In this document: positions 40,702-52,700 of the stretch, one piece after another
Layout: every line of letters starts with the position of its first letter
Numbering within the stretch: position 1 is the stretch's first letter
Origin: Prinia subflava
Taxonomy: Eukaryota; Chordata; Aves; Passeriformes; Cisticolidae
Assembly (NCBI RefSeq): GCF_021018805.1
Contig: NC_086267.1
Location: 124,001-188,000, forward strand
Direction: 5' to 3'
DNA: 64,000 nucleotides
Position numbers and translations under genes: made by a program
Notes under the pieces: model-generated
Seen by the model: the letters and a program-made list of their open reading frames with translations, nothing else
Told to the model about the DNA's origin: nothing
Databases searched by the model: none

Positions 40702-43476
40702 CTGCAGTGGGGAAACATAAAAAGAAAAAATCAGAAAAAACATTACAGGGAGTTTTAATAAGAGATGAGATGGGAAAGAGGGAAATTCCAGCTTTGTGTC
40801 ATATTCCATTTACACCAGAAAGTTTTTCAAGGCAGTGTTTGGGCAGCTCTCACCAAACAAGGTTCAAATTACACTATATTTAAATTAAATTATCCATATG
40901 GTGCTCACAGTCAGGGGGTTCTGAGGCTGGTCCACAGGACCTCTGCATTCCCAGAGCTAATCATAGTGGGGGAATATAAACATGAGGAGAGAAGACTTTG
41001 AAAAGCATTACAATTGCATAAATCTGAGTTTTCAGCTCTCCATAATCCAGGTAGTTTATCCCATCTTCACTTTTCCTTCTATTGACTCCTTAACACACGA
41101 GACATAAAGATGCTAAAGCATGCGGAAAAACAGCAGGAGATTTTGTTCTCCAGCTTCTCAGTCTCCGGATCCACCACTGGGAATCAGGCCAGGTCTCATC
41201 TTTCCGATGCTAACGATAAAGAATGAAGCCCAGCAACTTCTTAGAAAGTAATTAATTAAATAATTTGGTATTTGTTATATAAAGAATTTCAGAGCCACCT
41301 GCTCTCATTGCTGAGAGGGATCTCGGTGCTGCAGTGTTGGACTGTCATTCGTACAGACGGATCCCAGAGTCATGGAATAGTTTGGGGTTGGGAGGGACTT
41401 TAAAGCCCATCCAGTCCCACCCCCTGCCATGGGTAGGGACACCTTCCTCTATCCCAGGTTGCTCCAAGCAACCTGTCCAACCTAGCCTTGGATACTTCCA
41501 GGGATGAGGCAGCCACAGCTGCTCTGGGCACCCTGTGCCAGGGCCTTGCCGCCCTCACAGGGAAGAATTTCTTCCCAATATCCCATCTAAATCTATTCTG
41601 TCACTTTGAAACCATTCCCCCTTGTCCTAGCACTCCAGGCCCTTCTCCAAAGCCTCTCCTGAGACAAAAGGTAGCAACTCTAGTACTCCAGGAGCTATTC
41701 TTGGAGCACTTCAGCTCTCTGAGACTCACTCTCTCCTTATCTCCATGGAAGCACAGGCAGCTTTAAAGGACAAAGCCAGAAGAGCAGAAGGCAGTTCAGG
41801 GGCCCCTCTTCACGTGCCACACCACAACTGCAGACATGCTGAAGCTGCTCCATGCAGCACTGACCTCCCTGCAGATAACCCATGGCACCACTCACCCCTT
41901 CATCCCACCCTAAAAATAAACCTGGACCAAAGGAGAGCAGGGCTGATCCTGCCCTGCCCTCTTATCTGGGCCCCTCGGTGCAAGAATAAAAATAAAACAA
42001 CGCAACTTCAGGATTTCCACGGGGTCCTGTCCCTGCAGGATCTCACCCTCCCATTCCCTCTGACAACACACATGAGCTGCTGCTTTGCAGCTTTCCAGGG
42101 TTTTATCCACAGCCAGTTCTCAGGAGAAGGACCCTGGAAGCAAAGAGGGGATGACTGGGGGAACTGGCAGAGGGGGCCATGCCCAGGGGGGCCGCACCTG
42201 CAAGGGCCCCTCCGCGGACTGGATCTTGTGCTCCGGCATCTCAGAGACTGGGATGTAGAAATCTGACACAGCGGCTGCTAGGTAGAACATGACACTGGAA
42301 CCTGTGGGAACACAACTGCTGTCCCTCACTGCCACAGCCTGACCCTGTCACCCCAGAGCCAGTCGAGCTGCCACCCCCACACACCAAACAGGTGAGACCA
42401 GGGCCACTCTCAGGGATCCCTCAGCACAATCCAGCAGAGCAGCACTGACCCCACCCTGGGGTCTCCTCAGACACACTATTCTCCACTGGGGTCTGTCTCG
42501 TCCCCTCCTCCCAAGCCCCAACAGCCTCCAGGGACAGCCCAGACCCTCATAGAGGGGTGCAGGAGCCCTCCAAGAAAGGGGTGCCCCCTGTCAGAGCCCC
42601 ACAGGCCTCGGGATCACCTCATACCTGGACTCTGGGGCCACCGTGAGGGGGTTCTATCATCTACTCCATGTTGGGGACCCCTCGACCTACCCCCACAGCC
42701 ATCACATCCCCTCGCTCTTGGTCTGCCAGTCCCCTCACACTGGAGACCACCATGAGAGCCTCATCTGTTCTCATCCTGAACCTTCACACAGGATCACCCT
42801 GTTCCCTCATTCCTGGGCTCCCTCGCACTGGAGACGCCCCTGGGGGCTTCACTCTCTCTTGCCTTGTGCCCCACGAACCGGTGGCCACCCTGACCCTCAT
42901 TCCCGGGTCCCCCCGGTTCCCTCCGTCCCTTCACGCCCAGGCTCCCCCCGTACCGAGGGGCGCCAGGGCTCGGGCAGCCGCGCGCAGCAGCGCCAGGTAC
43001 TCATCGAGCCCCGTGAACTCGATGGCGAGCAGCGCGCCCGCCTCGGTGGCGCGTTGGTACTCGCGGAGCGCGGGCAGCAGCGCGGGCAGCGCGGCAGGGG
43101 CGGCGGCCACGCCGGGTGGCGGCCCCGGGGTGAGGCGGAGCGCGTCGAGCAGCGCGGGCCCGTGCGGCGGCAGGGCGCGGGCCCAGGGGAAGGCGGAGCG
43201 GGCGCGGTACAGGAAGCACACGCCGTACCCCGCCCGCACGAGCCGCTCGGCCGAGGCGGCCCCGCGCCGGCCGCTGCTGAAGTTCTCCAGGAAGCGCACG
43301 GCGCGTGCCTCCAGCGGCACCTGCGTCCCGCCCGACGTCACCAGCGCCACGCGCCGCCCGCGTGCCGCCTGCGCCGCCGCCCAAGCCCGCACCCGGCCCT
43401 CGATGGCCGCATCCATGTCGTTGTCCTCGACCCTGTCCTTGTCCTCGTCCTTCTCTTCCTTCGCCGCCGTCGCCAT
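40378..43476 (-). CDS. PPCS: PPCS, phosphopantothenate-cysteine ligase, whole coding span (3 exons, 316 aa)
   Basis: Ligates 4'-phosphopantothenate to cysteine using a nucleoside triphosphate (ATP in animals), the second step of coenzyme A synthesis; a soluble cytosolic homodimer in the known family. Exons 42954-43476, 42198-42301 and 40378-40701 join to 951 nt. Residues 46-51 are VTSGGT and 64-71 ENFSSGRR, the nucleotide/substrate-binding region. [20 protein letters not shown] (about 182-201) and the [12 protein letters not shown] segment near the C-terminus are diagnostic of animal PPCS. The length is close to the human protein (about 311). The start chosen is the ATG at 43476 (G at -3 and +4). 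The N-terminal 35 residues are a lineage-specific K/D/E-rich stretch. Exon 1 is extremely GC-rich. Divergent from ZMYND12. Confidence 0.97.
40788..40862 (-). repeat. Right arm of the inverted repeat around PPCS exon 3
   Basis: Located in PPCS intron 2, about 90 bp from the exon 3 acceptor. Shares with the left arm the stretch from GCTTTGT through CATATTCCATTTACACCAG to CACCAAACAAG. Confidence 0.9.
41366..41675 (-). mobile_element. CR1 fragment in PPCS intron 2
   Basis: Antisense: GGGACTTTAAAGCCCATCC, CCTCTATCCCAGGTTGCTCC and GAAGAATTTCTTCCCAATATC. Confidence 0.88.
42198..42301 (-). CDS. PPCS: PPCS exon 2
   Basis: 104 nt, phase 1 to 0, residues 175-209: [20 protein letters not shown] and onward. 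Acceptor CCCACAG, donor GTGCGG. Confidence 0.97.
42954..43476 (-). CDS. PPCS: PPCS exon 1
   Basis: 523 nt ending in phase 1, residues 1-174. Contains [20 protein letters not shown] and the [13 protein letters not shown] segment. Donor GTACGG. Confidence 0.95.
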
Positions 43477-43533
43477 AACCGGCCCGCACGGCCCGCAGGA
43501 AATCACGTGTGTCACCTGCGCCGTACCGGAAGC

Positions 43534-43547
43534 GTTGTCTCGGCAAC
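43534..43547 (+). promoter_or_regulatory. X-box-like (RFX) motif
   Basis: GTTGTCTCGGCAAC fits the X-box pattern GTNRCC-N(0-3)-RGYAAC except one base in the first half. X-boxes bound by RFX factors mark promoters of ciliary genes, and ZMYND12 is axonemal. Confidence 0.45.
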
Positions 43548-43576
43548 GGAAGGCCGGCGCCGTCTGTAGCGTTTGT

Positions 43577-43588
43577 CGGAAGTGACGT
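43577..43588 (+). promoter_or_regulatory. Composite ETS-CRE element
   Basis: CGGAAGTGACGT is a known composite arrangement of an ETS core (CGGAAGT) overlapping a CREB/ATF half-site (TGACGT), common in divergent CpG promoters. Confidence 0.6.
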
Positions 43589-43651
43589 GACTCGCCTCAC
43601 CGGAAGTATCACCCCGGCAACCGGGGACGCGTCAAGGGTTGAGGGCCGGCC

Positions 43652-43734
43652 ATGGCGAGGGCCCCGCATTGCGAACTGTGCGGAGCCCGACCGGCCAGGC
43701 TTCGCTGCCCCGACTGCCGCCTCACCTACTACTG
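43652..43734 (+). CDS. ZMYND12: ZMYND12 exon 1
   Basis: 83 nt ending in phase 2. Encodes MARAPHCELCGARPARLRCP and the following DCRLTYYC, most of the MYND finger. Donor GTGAGAG. CpG-rich. Confidence 0.95.
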
Positions 43735-46700
43735 GTGAGAGACCCCGGGGTGAGGCCCAGGGGGCAGAATGAGGCGTGGGGCACAGGGACAGGGCAGCAG
43801 GCGGGGATTAGCTCCAGGGTGAGGCTCGAGGCACAGGCAGGAAGCTTGGGATAAGGCTTAGTATTTGGGATGAGGCCCAGGAAGGAAGAGGCAGGAACAG
43901 ACGTGGGACAGGATGAGAGGCAGGGCTTGTCCCACAAAAAGGCCCAGGCCACGACGCCTGGGATGAGGCACAGGGTATGGGAAGAAGGCCCAGGGTGAGG
44001 CCCAGGAAGCAGGAACCAGCCACAGGGTGAGGCTTAGGACACATGGAGAAAGCCCAGGATGAAACGTAGGAGGCAGGAACGGGCCCAGAATAAGGACAGA
44101 GACACAGGGACAAAGCCTGGGGTGTGGTCTGGGACACAGGCAAGAGGCAAGAATTATCCCTGGGATGAGGCTCAGTACACAGGGACAAGCCTCACAAAGC
44201 CCAGGACACGGGGATGAGATCTGGGACAAAGCTCAGCAGGCAGGGATGGGCTCAGGAGGCAGGGACCAGACCCAAGATGGAGCATGGGAGCCTGGACAGG
44301 GCCCAGGCTGCAGCTTAGCCAGCAGGACAGCGGGATCTGGAACAGGCACAGTCACCTGGAATGCTCCTGCTGTCTTCCAGCAGCTCCTGCATCAGGCAGA
44401 GAGCAGAGCCAGGAGATCTGGAGTGTCACACAAACATCCCTCACACACCCTCAAAGCAGTCACTGAGTTCCAGAACATTCCCTGTTCCCACAATGACCTG
44501 GGGTGGGTTGGTTTGTGGTTTTTGTTTTACCAGTGTTGGAATCCAGGGATTTGTTCAAACTTAGCTGTATCAGGAGTTCAGGGGGTGATTTAAATGAGGA
44601 TTTTAACACAGAGAACTGTGGGGATGTGGCAGTTCTGTGAAATGGAAACATTTGGAAATATCATATATTGAGCACCATGTAGGGAGCCCAGGGGCTCTGG
44701 GTAATTGTTGTGGAGAAAGTCCTGAAACACAGCAGGGAATAATCTTCCTTTACATAATATCCCAGCAAAAACCAGTGTCCTTCTCCCCTTCTTTTGCCAG
44801 TGATGTCTCCCACCAGAAAACCGACTGGATCAGCATCCACAGCCGTATCTGCCAGCTGCTCATCCCAGTCCTTGGGCCCCAGCCCTGTTTCCATTCTGAA
44901 GAAGACAGAAAACATGGCAAGGAGGAGCTGCTGAGGAGGCAGGTGGGTGCAGGAGGAACAAGCACAACTCCAAAGTGCTTCCAGGGAAGGAATTCCACCT
45001 CCTCTCCCTGTCCTGGCTGTACATGGTGGAACATACCGGGGCAGACTGGGCTCACCTGGAATTTTCAGCCACACAGGAGTCTTCAAAACAGCCTGAGCTG
45101 TCACTGCCCAATTCCTTTAAAACTGAAAGGAATTTCTTGCCTAAAACGAAGCAAAGCTTTTGCCTACACAGGATTCACCTCTTTAGAATTCCTCCCTCTG
45201 GGTGCTCCCAAGGAAGATGGCACTTCCTTGGTTGATTTGAGACTTGGTTACAGAGATTTGGGGCTTGTTTTTTTTAAACAAAACTGCAGTGTGCGTTTCC
45301 CAGGGTGCACACGGCAGCATCAGGGAGCGACACGTCCCCCCGGGGAGACTTTTCCTCCCCACTCTGGACTTCGGTGGTCTCGGCAGTTGCTTTTGGGGCG
45401 CAGAGATGTATCAGAGGCGAGTCGGGTCTCGGGGTAAACTAAGGAGATTTATTACAGGTATAACTGAAGCATAACCACTGAAAACTGGACCCCAAAGACA
45501 GGGAGCACATGTCCCACCATGGGTTTTATAAACAGGGCAATACAAAGCAAGCAACCAATGAGAATGCACTCAGGGAGGAGTCTAGGGCAGGGAATACAGA
45601 ACTAAATCCAATGGGAATAGCAGAAGCAGAGTAATGATATAAAGCAGCAAATGATATATCGAGCAAGGGAAGATTGGCAAGGAAAATTCTAGAAATAGAG
45701 GCAGGGATACAGAGGACTGACACTTAACGGTATGTATAATTTAAATCATAATGCACAAATGAAATAGAAAGCTAGCTTGAAAACTTAAAGCAGAAAATCC
45801 ACACCTCAACACAAAACCTCAAAAATAAGGGGAATGGGAGCATCCTCTTTGTCATTCTTGAGCCTCCAGCCTTTTTCTCGATGTCCTGAACATCCTCAGG
45901 CAGCAGCAATCCTGGATTTCCCACCTTACCAGGGGGTTGGTCCATCACCCTGCTTAGTCTGGGATCCAGCTTCTTCCAGGCCATTTGATGGGAGGGTATC
46001 CCCTTTTCCACAGCATAGGGGCAAAGAAACCAAGTCCTCTCCCTTTGTTTTCCTGGCCAACTTGGTACACCCTTTCCTACTAAGTGCAGCCTTTTATCTC
46101 CATCAGGCCTCAGGTATGTGCAGATACACAGCTCCTTTCCAGCCCCAGTGGTTTGCAACTCCTTCTTTTTCTGTTTATGGAGTGGCAGGAGCTGCTATTT
46201 TACGTTGTTGCTAAAATAACCCACCCAGATGCATCTGCTCCTGAAAATCCTTCCCATGGAAATAAATTTTCCCTATATAATAATTCCCAGACATAGAATA
46301 ATGGGACAGAACACAGTGAGCTTGGAACAATCCAATGGTGCCACTGAAGAGAACATCCCTAAATTGTGAATTATTTGAAAATTATACTCCTAAATTACAG
46401 GAATTATTATTTTTAAGGTGTTTCTGGCCCAAGTGTGGAGCTTTGGGGACCAGCTCATTGCTGTCACCTTTCTTGGGAGCTTCCAGAAAGATGAAGTCCA
46501 AAGGCAAAAGTCCTGCTAGGTGAGAGCTCGTGACAGGTTTTAGACAGCAGATTCCTTTTGGTTTTAGAGGAATTGGGCAATGATATCACAGGCTGGTTTG
46601 GAAACACCTGTCTGGCTGAAAATCCCAGGTGAGACTGTTGAGCAAAGTCCACAGAAGGTGTGTCAGGCCAGTGTGTGTCCCAAAGGGAAAATGCAAGACT

Positions 46701-49700
46701 TCCTTAGTTCCAGGTTCTGTTAAGTTGTTCTTTATAAAACCTGTAAGGAGGGTTAAAATGGGTGTCATGGGGGTGTGGCAGGATTTTGCATCCAGAAGTG
46801 CTTGAAGCTGTTCCAAGAAACTCCCATGCTATTGAACACTGATGTTGACACTGATTACATCACTGACTTTATTGCAGCTAAAATTATCCCCATACATTCC
46901 AACAGGCCACGTGGCTGCCAGCTGAGGGAAGTGCTCCTTCATTAGCTGGAAGTTAATCTGCTGGTTTAATTAGGTGAAGGAAAAGGCACCAGGAAGATGG
47001 GACTGGTGGAGAGAAAGTCACTCTTGATTGGGCTTTGCACTGGCTGAGCAAACAGCAGCCTGGAGCTGGAGCCTGGGCTGGGAATGGCTCCATGGCCAAG
47101 GCAGGGAGAGAAGACTCCAGGGATTTTTTGGAGTGGAGATTTTTATAAGCTCCTTAACATCATCTGCTCTTTGACTTTTGTCTCCAGCTTATTTAAATAA
47201 AATAGATTTTGAGAACGGTTTGTGCTGGGACACTTTGCTTTCCTTCTCTCCAAAGAAAGGAGGGAGACAGTGGAAATCCCTCAGTTACCTGCTGGCTTTC
47301 CTAGGAAGAGGGAAAGTTCCTTTGTGTCCAGCAGGATTTGGAGCAGGCAGGTTGAGCCTGGGCTGGCTCAGAGGTGTTGGGAGAGGGAGAAATTATTTAG
47401 TGCTTTGTCTCACTGCATCACATTCCTATTCCAGATCAAACCAAAGTGCTTAAAATGTTCTTGCCTGTGAAGGTGGGGAGGCCCTGGCACAGGTTGCCCA
47501 GAGAGGCTGTAGCTGCCCCATCCCTGGAAGTCTCCAAGGCCAGGTTGGATGGGGCTTGGAGCAGCCTGGGATAGTGGAAGGTGTTCCTGCCCATGGCAGG
47601 GGGTGGAATTAGTTGAGCCTTAGGGTTCCTTCAACCCAAGTCGTTTGGGGATTCTATGCAGAAAAGGCCTTTAGAGTTGAGGGAAAAGCTCTGCAGTCTC
47701 ATGGCAACCAGAGAAAAAACCTTCTGCCCAAAGCCTGCCTTGGGTTTGCTGTTTTTTGAACATTTCTGCTGTATTTCACCCACTCCTGCCCCGTGTTTGT
47801 TTAGAAAACAGCTCCAGCCCCAGTCAGGACACAGGGAAACCTGGACACATCCAAATGCCCTGTGGCTCAAGGAGCAGGGAGCTGGGAGCCAGGAGGTTTT
47901 ATGAGTTTCATTCCTTGTCTGTGCTCCAAAGCTTTATTGATAGAAATCTGCTTCTGTCAACATAGCCTGCAGACAGCACCTCCAAACTGACAGAGCTCCA
48001 AGTTTCTGTTTGGAGAAGAGCCTCACCTGCCTGCATGATGTCAGCTCCCCACAGATCCTGGGCATGGAAAAAGATCCAGCCCAGCCAGCCCCAGCACTGC
48101 TCCAGCTGCAGGTTCACCTCCAGCTCACTGGAGCCTTCCCTCTTCCTGAAATCCTCATTTCTTCAGACAGTCCATCGATTTTGGTGCCTGAGAGTGAATA
48201 ATGGTTGTGGCCCTGGGTCCTGTGTTCCCAACCCCCTGCTCCTACCTGGAGCAGAGCTGGGGTCCTCAGCTCCCTCAAACCCCAAAAACTGTGTGGGGGC
48301 ATCTTCAGAGAAACCTCAAATTGCAACACCTGGAAAGAGCCCAAAGTGACAGGGCCAGGGACGAGGGGGAAACCAGGGCAGGGCCAAAGGGAAGCATTCC
48401 CCTAGGGTTCTTCAGGGGCAAAGGGAACCATCCTCTGAGGCTTGGAACTGTGGTTGGAAATATTCACTGCTCCAGGGCTCCTCTTGCCTCCTGCCTTCCT
48501 TCTCCTCCTGGAAGCTGTGCCAGAGTCCAGCCCCCAGATTTGTCCTTGCTGCAGGTGTTTCAGGCCATGGGAAGCAGCAATTATAGCATTGACAAGGAGT
48601 AAAAAAAGAATGATCCTGATCTCCAGCACCTCCCAGATGCCAATCTGGGCAATGCCCACGCACCAGAGCCTGCACTGGTTGCACCAGACTGGCACGAAAA
48701 GAAGAAACAGCCTGAGAAATACCAGCTTTTCCTGCTGCTGCCCCAAGCATGTACTGCTTTTCTCCTGGGCACCACCTGCTCCCCAGACACACCTTGTGTT
48801 TCACAGAATCCCAAACTGGTTTGGGGTGGAAGAGACCTTGAAGTCCATCTCATTCCACCCTTGCCATTCCACCCTTCCACTATCCCAGCCCATCCATTGC
48901 TTCAAGCCCCATCCAACTTGGCCTTGGACACTTCCAGGGATGCCACAGCTTCTCTGGAAAGCATGCCATTCCCCTCTCCATTCCCCTCTGGTAGCTCAGG
49001 AATGGGCACTGTGTTTTCTGGCTCTTGGCTCTCCTCAACTGGAGAAAGGGCTGTTGCTCTGGGCTGTGTTCTTTAGTGATCTCATTTATCCAGAAAGATG
49101 TCTCTTTACCTCAGCCAGGATCTCCAGGAAACACTCACAGGCTGTCCTGGAGCTCTCTGTCCTGGAGTTGCTCCTTCACCCATGGCACAACTCTGCCTCA
49201 CTCCAAACAGTTCAAGCTCAGCAAAATGCCAAAGCCTGGCCTCGGTAGCTCTGAGATTGGTGTCTCTGCCCAGCTCAGCCCCAGCTGGAGGCAGAGGGTG
49301 ATAAAGGGGTGAACTGGTGTTGTCTCAGTATCCCACTGAGGAAACCAGGGTAGCACTGCTGCACTCTCCAGCAGCACCACTGATTCCCAGGCAGCTTTCC
49401 TGCTGCACTGCTGCTAGGAAAAGTTGATGGAGAAGTGTTAGTAGCTGGCTGGATGGGGCTCTGAGCAACCTGGTCTAGTGGAACATGTCCCTTCCCATGG
49501 CAGAGGGTGGAAAAGATGAGCTTTAATGCCCCTCCCAACCCAAACCTTTCTGGGATTCTCTCATTCTACAAGGATCCTGGCACTTTTTCCTTAACATCCT
49601 GGTTAGGGCACAGTATGCACAGCTCCTGGCAGGGAGCAGGCATTGAGATGGAGATCTGTTTGTGGAACTGGGCATAACATTAGCTGCTGCTAATGGTGGA

Positions 49701-52700
49701 GAGGCCAAATAGTGTGGACTGGTAGGAACAGCAAAAGGCAGGGAGCAGCTATGCATGGATAAGTACAGGATAAGTTCTGGATTCTGACAAACCCAAACAC
49801 TGCAGAACCTGCATCCACCAGTCCCAGCTGGGGATGGATGTGCTGAGTGTAATACATTCTGATTTTGACCAGTTTTCAGACTCTGCACGTAAAATCCCAG
49901 CCCAGGACCAGCCAGGAGAGGGTAGGATGAAGCTGCCGTTCCCTCTGAGGAGCTCTCTTTTCACTCTCTGGCCATGTCTCCAGCAGTTGGAGCTGTGCCA
50001 TGTGTGCTAGCACCATGGGGCTTGGCTGGCTCTGAGTCATGCCAGAGCCCCTGGCTCTAATCTCCTTTCTGGTCTTGTGATGATCATTTTCTGTGCTTCA
50101 CAGCTTTTATTGCTGCAGCCTTATGAGACCTTGTCAGGAGGCGTAAAGGATTCTTCGTCCGGGAAGACACCACATGACCTACAAAGATGTCCAAAGCTGT
50201 TCCTGCTAGAAACAGGAATGGAGCCAGACTCTAATACGCTCTAATATGACATCTTTAATGTCTGTCTATTAATTACGGCCACAAACTACATTACAATTGC
50301 TGCTTTATAATTTGAAAATCTGATTTGAAAAAGAGCCTGTGCATGTGTAACCACCTGGTCTAGTGAAAGGTGATGTGGCAGGGGATGTGACGAGATGGGC
50401 TTTAAGGTTCCTCTAACCCAAACCATTGTGGAGTTCTGTGATTTCCTTTCTCCCTGTCTTTTCTCACTCTGCCCTTTCTCTGTTTCCCTGCAGGAATCCC
50501 TCATTGCTCTGGCGCTGAGCACAGCCCAGGGATTTGTGTGGGCAGGGAAGCCCCTGGAAGCAATTCCTGCAGCCCTGCAGGCGCTGTGCTTCAGCTCCCA
50601 GCTGTTCGGCTCTGGCTCCGTGCAGCTCGTGCCCATTTATCTGCTCCTGGCTGAGGCCTCCACGGGTGAGCATTGTCAACATGGGAATGTTGGCAAGGGC
50701 AAGGCCTCCCGGGTCAGGTTTCTGATTTCCTTTTGGCATTTATCTGGAAAGGAGAAGCTCTGGGCCCTGCTCTTCCTCAAGGGCACTGCAGAGCCCTCAC
50801 ACACACACACACCCCTCCCATACCCCTTTTCTGTGGCTCTGGGAAAAAGGATCTCTCAGCACTCAGGAGATCAATGAAACCAAATTCAATGTTTTCTCCC
50901 TCTCCACCAATTCCCACAGGAGAAGCTGTATAGAAGTCTATTCTCCACCTCTGTGGCCTCAGATGACTCTCCAAAGCATTGAGTTACCAAGGGTGGTTGG
51001 TTGTGCTCTTATCTCAGGGAACCAGCAAGCATTTCAGAGGCCATTGCACCTGAAGAACTGCCCAGTTCATTCACAAACCTTGCTCTGCCTGAGCAGAGGT
51101 TTTTTTCACTGTGTGCTTTGGAAAACATGGCAAATAAGGGCATGGGAGCTGCTCTCCCTGCAAGAGAGATCCCTGTAAATCACTGCTATTCCAGGAGCAC
51201 ACACAATGCTCTGCTGGCACAACGGAGCTGGCTCAGGGGTTGTTGTAAATGGTGTGGTGAGAGCAGGGAGAAAAAATGCTGTGAGTAATTCCAGTGTGAT
51301 AAGGTGGGAGTCATCATGCTTGCCTGGAGCGAACCTGCTTAGGCCACGTGTTCCAGAAGGATTGTGTGCAATGTATCCTCTGCCATGGAGCCAGGCTGGG
51401 AGAGCTGGGGAGATTCAGCTGGGGAAGGCTGCAGGGAGACCTGAGAGCCCCTTTCAGTGCCTAAAGGGACTCCAAGAGAGCTGGAGGGGATGTGGGTCAA
51501 GGGCCTGGAGTGCCAGGAGGAGGGGGAATGGCTTCCCACTGTTAGAGGGCAGGATCAGATGGGGATATTGGGAAGGAATTCCTGGCTGTGGGGGTGGTGA
51601 AGCTCTGGCACAGGTTGCTCAGAGAAGCTGTGGCTGCCCCTGGATCCCTGGCAGTGTCCAAGACCAGGTTGGACAGGACTTGGAGCAAATGGGGATAGAG
51701 GAAGGTGTCCCTGCCCATGGCAGGGGGTGGAACTAGATGAGCTTGAAGGTCCCTTCCAATCCAAATCAGTCTGGAATTCTGTGGTTTCTGGCTCCTTTTG
51801 GAGCTCTCTACACATTCACCTGTCTGTAAATGAGACTTTAGACACCTGGGCAACTCAGAAGAACTTGGGAAAGAAGTGGGGAACCCCCAAACTGCATCTC
51901 CATATCAAGCTACCCAAAAGGGACAGCCAGCAGTGTTCTCTGACTTTACAGACTAAAAAATGCTCCTTATCTTCCTTATTTCGCTGATTATCCCTATATG
52001 TCATTCCAGGCACTGGCCATCTCCGACAGGCAGCCAAGTATCTCTCCCAAGCCCAGTGGATCGTCCTCCAAACCCCAGACTGCAGTGCTGCTCTTCAGTC
52101 TAAGTTACACCGTGGGCTGGGGCTTTTCTTTATTGCTGAAGGAAACCTGGACCAGGCTTTGTATCACCTGGCCAATGATGTAAGTCCCTTGGAATACAGG
52201 AACAAGGAATACTTCCATTTTAATTCCTTCTCTCCTCCCAGATCGATATGGAACTGCCAACAGGCAGATTTGGGATCCTGAAAGGGTTCACATCACAGAC
52301 ACCTGAAATGGATAGATCTGAGACACCTGTGGTTCCAAGTGTGAGCTAAAGATGTGTTTTGCCAGTTATCCCTATTCCTATGAAGTAACAAAGAATCATG
52401 GAATCACCACAGTTGGAAAAGCCCTCCATGATCATCCAGTCCAGCCATTCCCCCAGCACTGCCAGGTCCACCCCTAACCCATGTCTCCGAGTGCTACATC
52501 CCACTCCAAGGATGGTGATTCCACCACTGCCCAGCGGAGCCTGTTCCAATACTTGAATGCCCTTCCCATGAAGAATTTTTCTCAGTATCCTACCTTGAAC
52601 CTCCCCTGGCACAACTTGAGTCTGTTTGCCTCTTGTCCTGTCCCTTGTTCCCTGGGAGCAGAGCCCAACCCCCCACTGGCTGCCCCCTCCTGTCAGGAGT

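Larger units (their letters stand above)
42890..43740. promoter_or_regulatory. CpG-rich bidirectional PPCS/ZMYND12 promoter
   Basis: The start codons of PPCS (minus, 43476) and ZMYND12 (plus, 43652) are 175 bp apart in a CpG-dense block spanning both first exons. The gap holds three ETS cores (43526-43532, 43577-43583, 43599-43607). One forms a composite ETS-CRE element CGGAAGTGACGT (43577-43588). It also holds a CACGTG E-box near 43505 and an X-box-like motif. There is no TATA box, as is usual for housekeeping divergent promoters. Confidence 0.8.

Noticed and set aside
39718..40862. Terminal inverted repeats of a DNA transposon
   Set aside because: The interior is the PPCS last exon and flanks, and no transposase or target duplication is visible.
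43477..43515. Longer PPCS start at 43515
   Set aside because: That codon is GTG, not ATG; the ATG at 43476 has good context.
42643..43585. Two plus-strand open frames of about 305 codons
   Set aside because: Antisense shadows of the GC-rich PPCS exon 1 and its promoter; stops are rare there because of base composition.
44637..45437. 266-codon plus-strand open frame
   Set aside because: It contains ZMYND12 exon 2 in frame but continues into intron past a normal donor and into LTR-like sequence; only the exon part is real.
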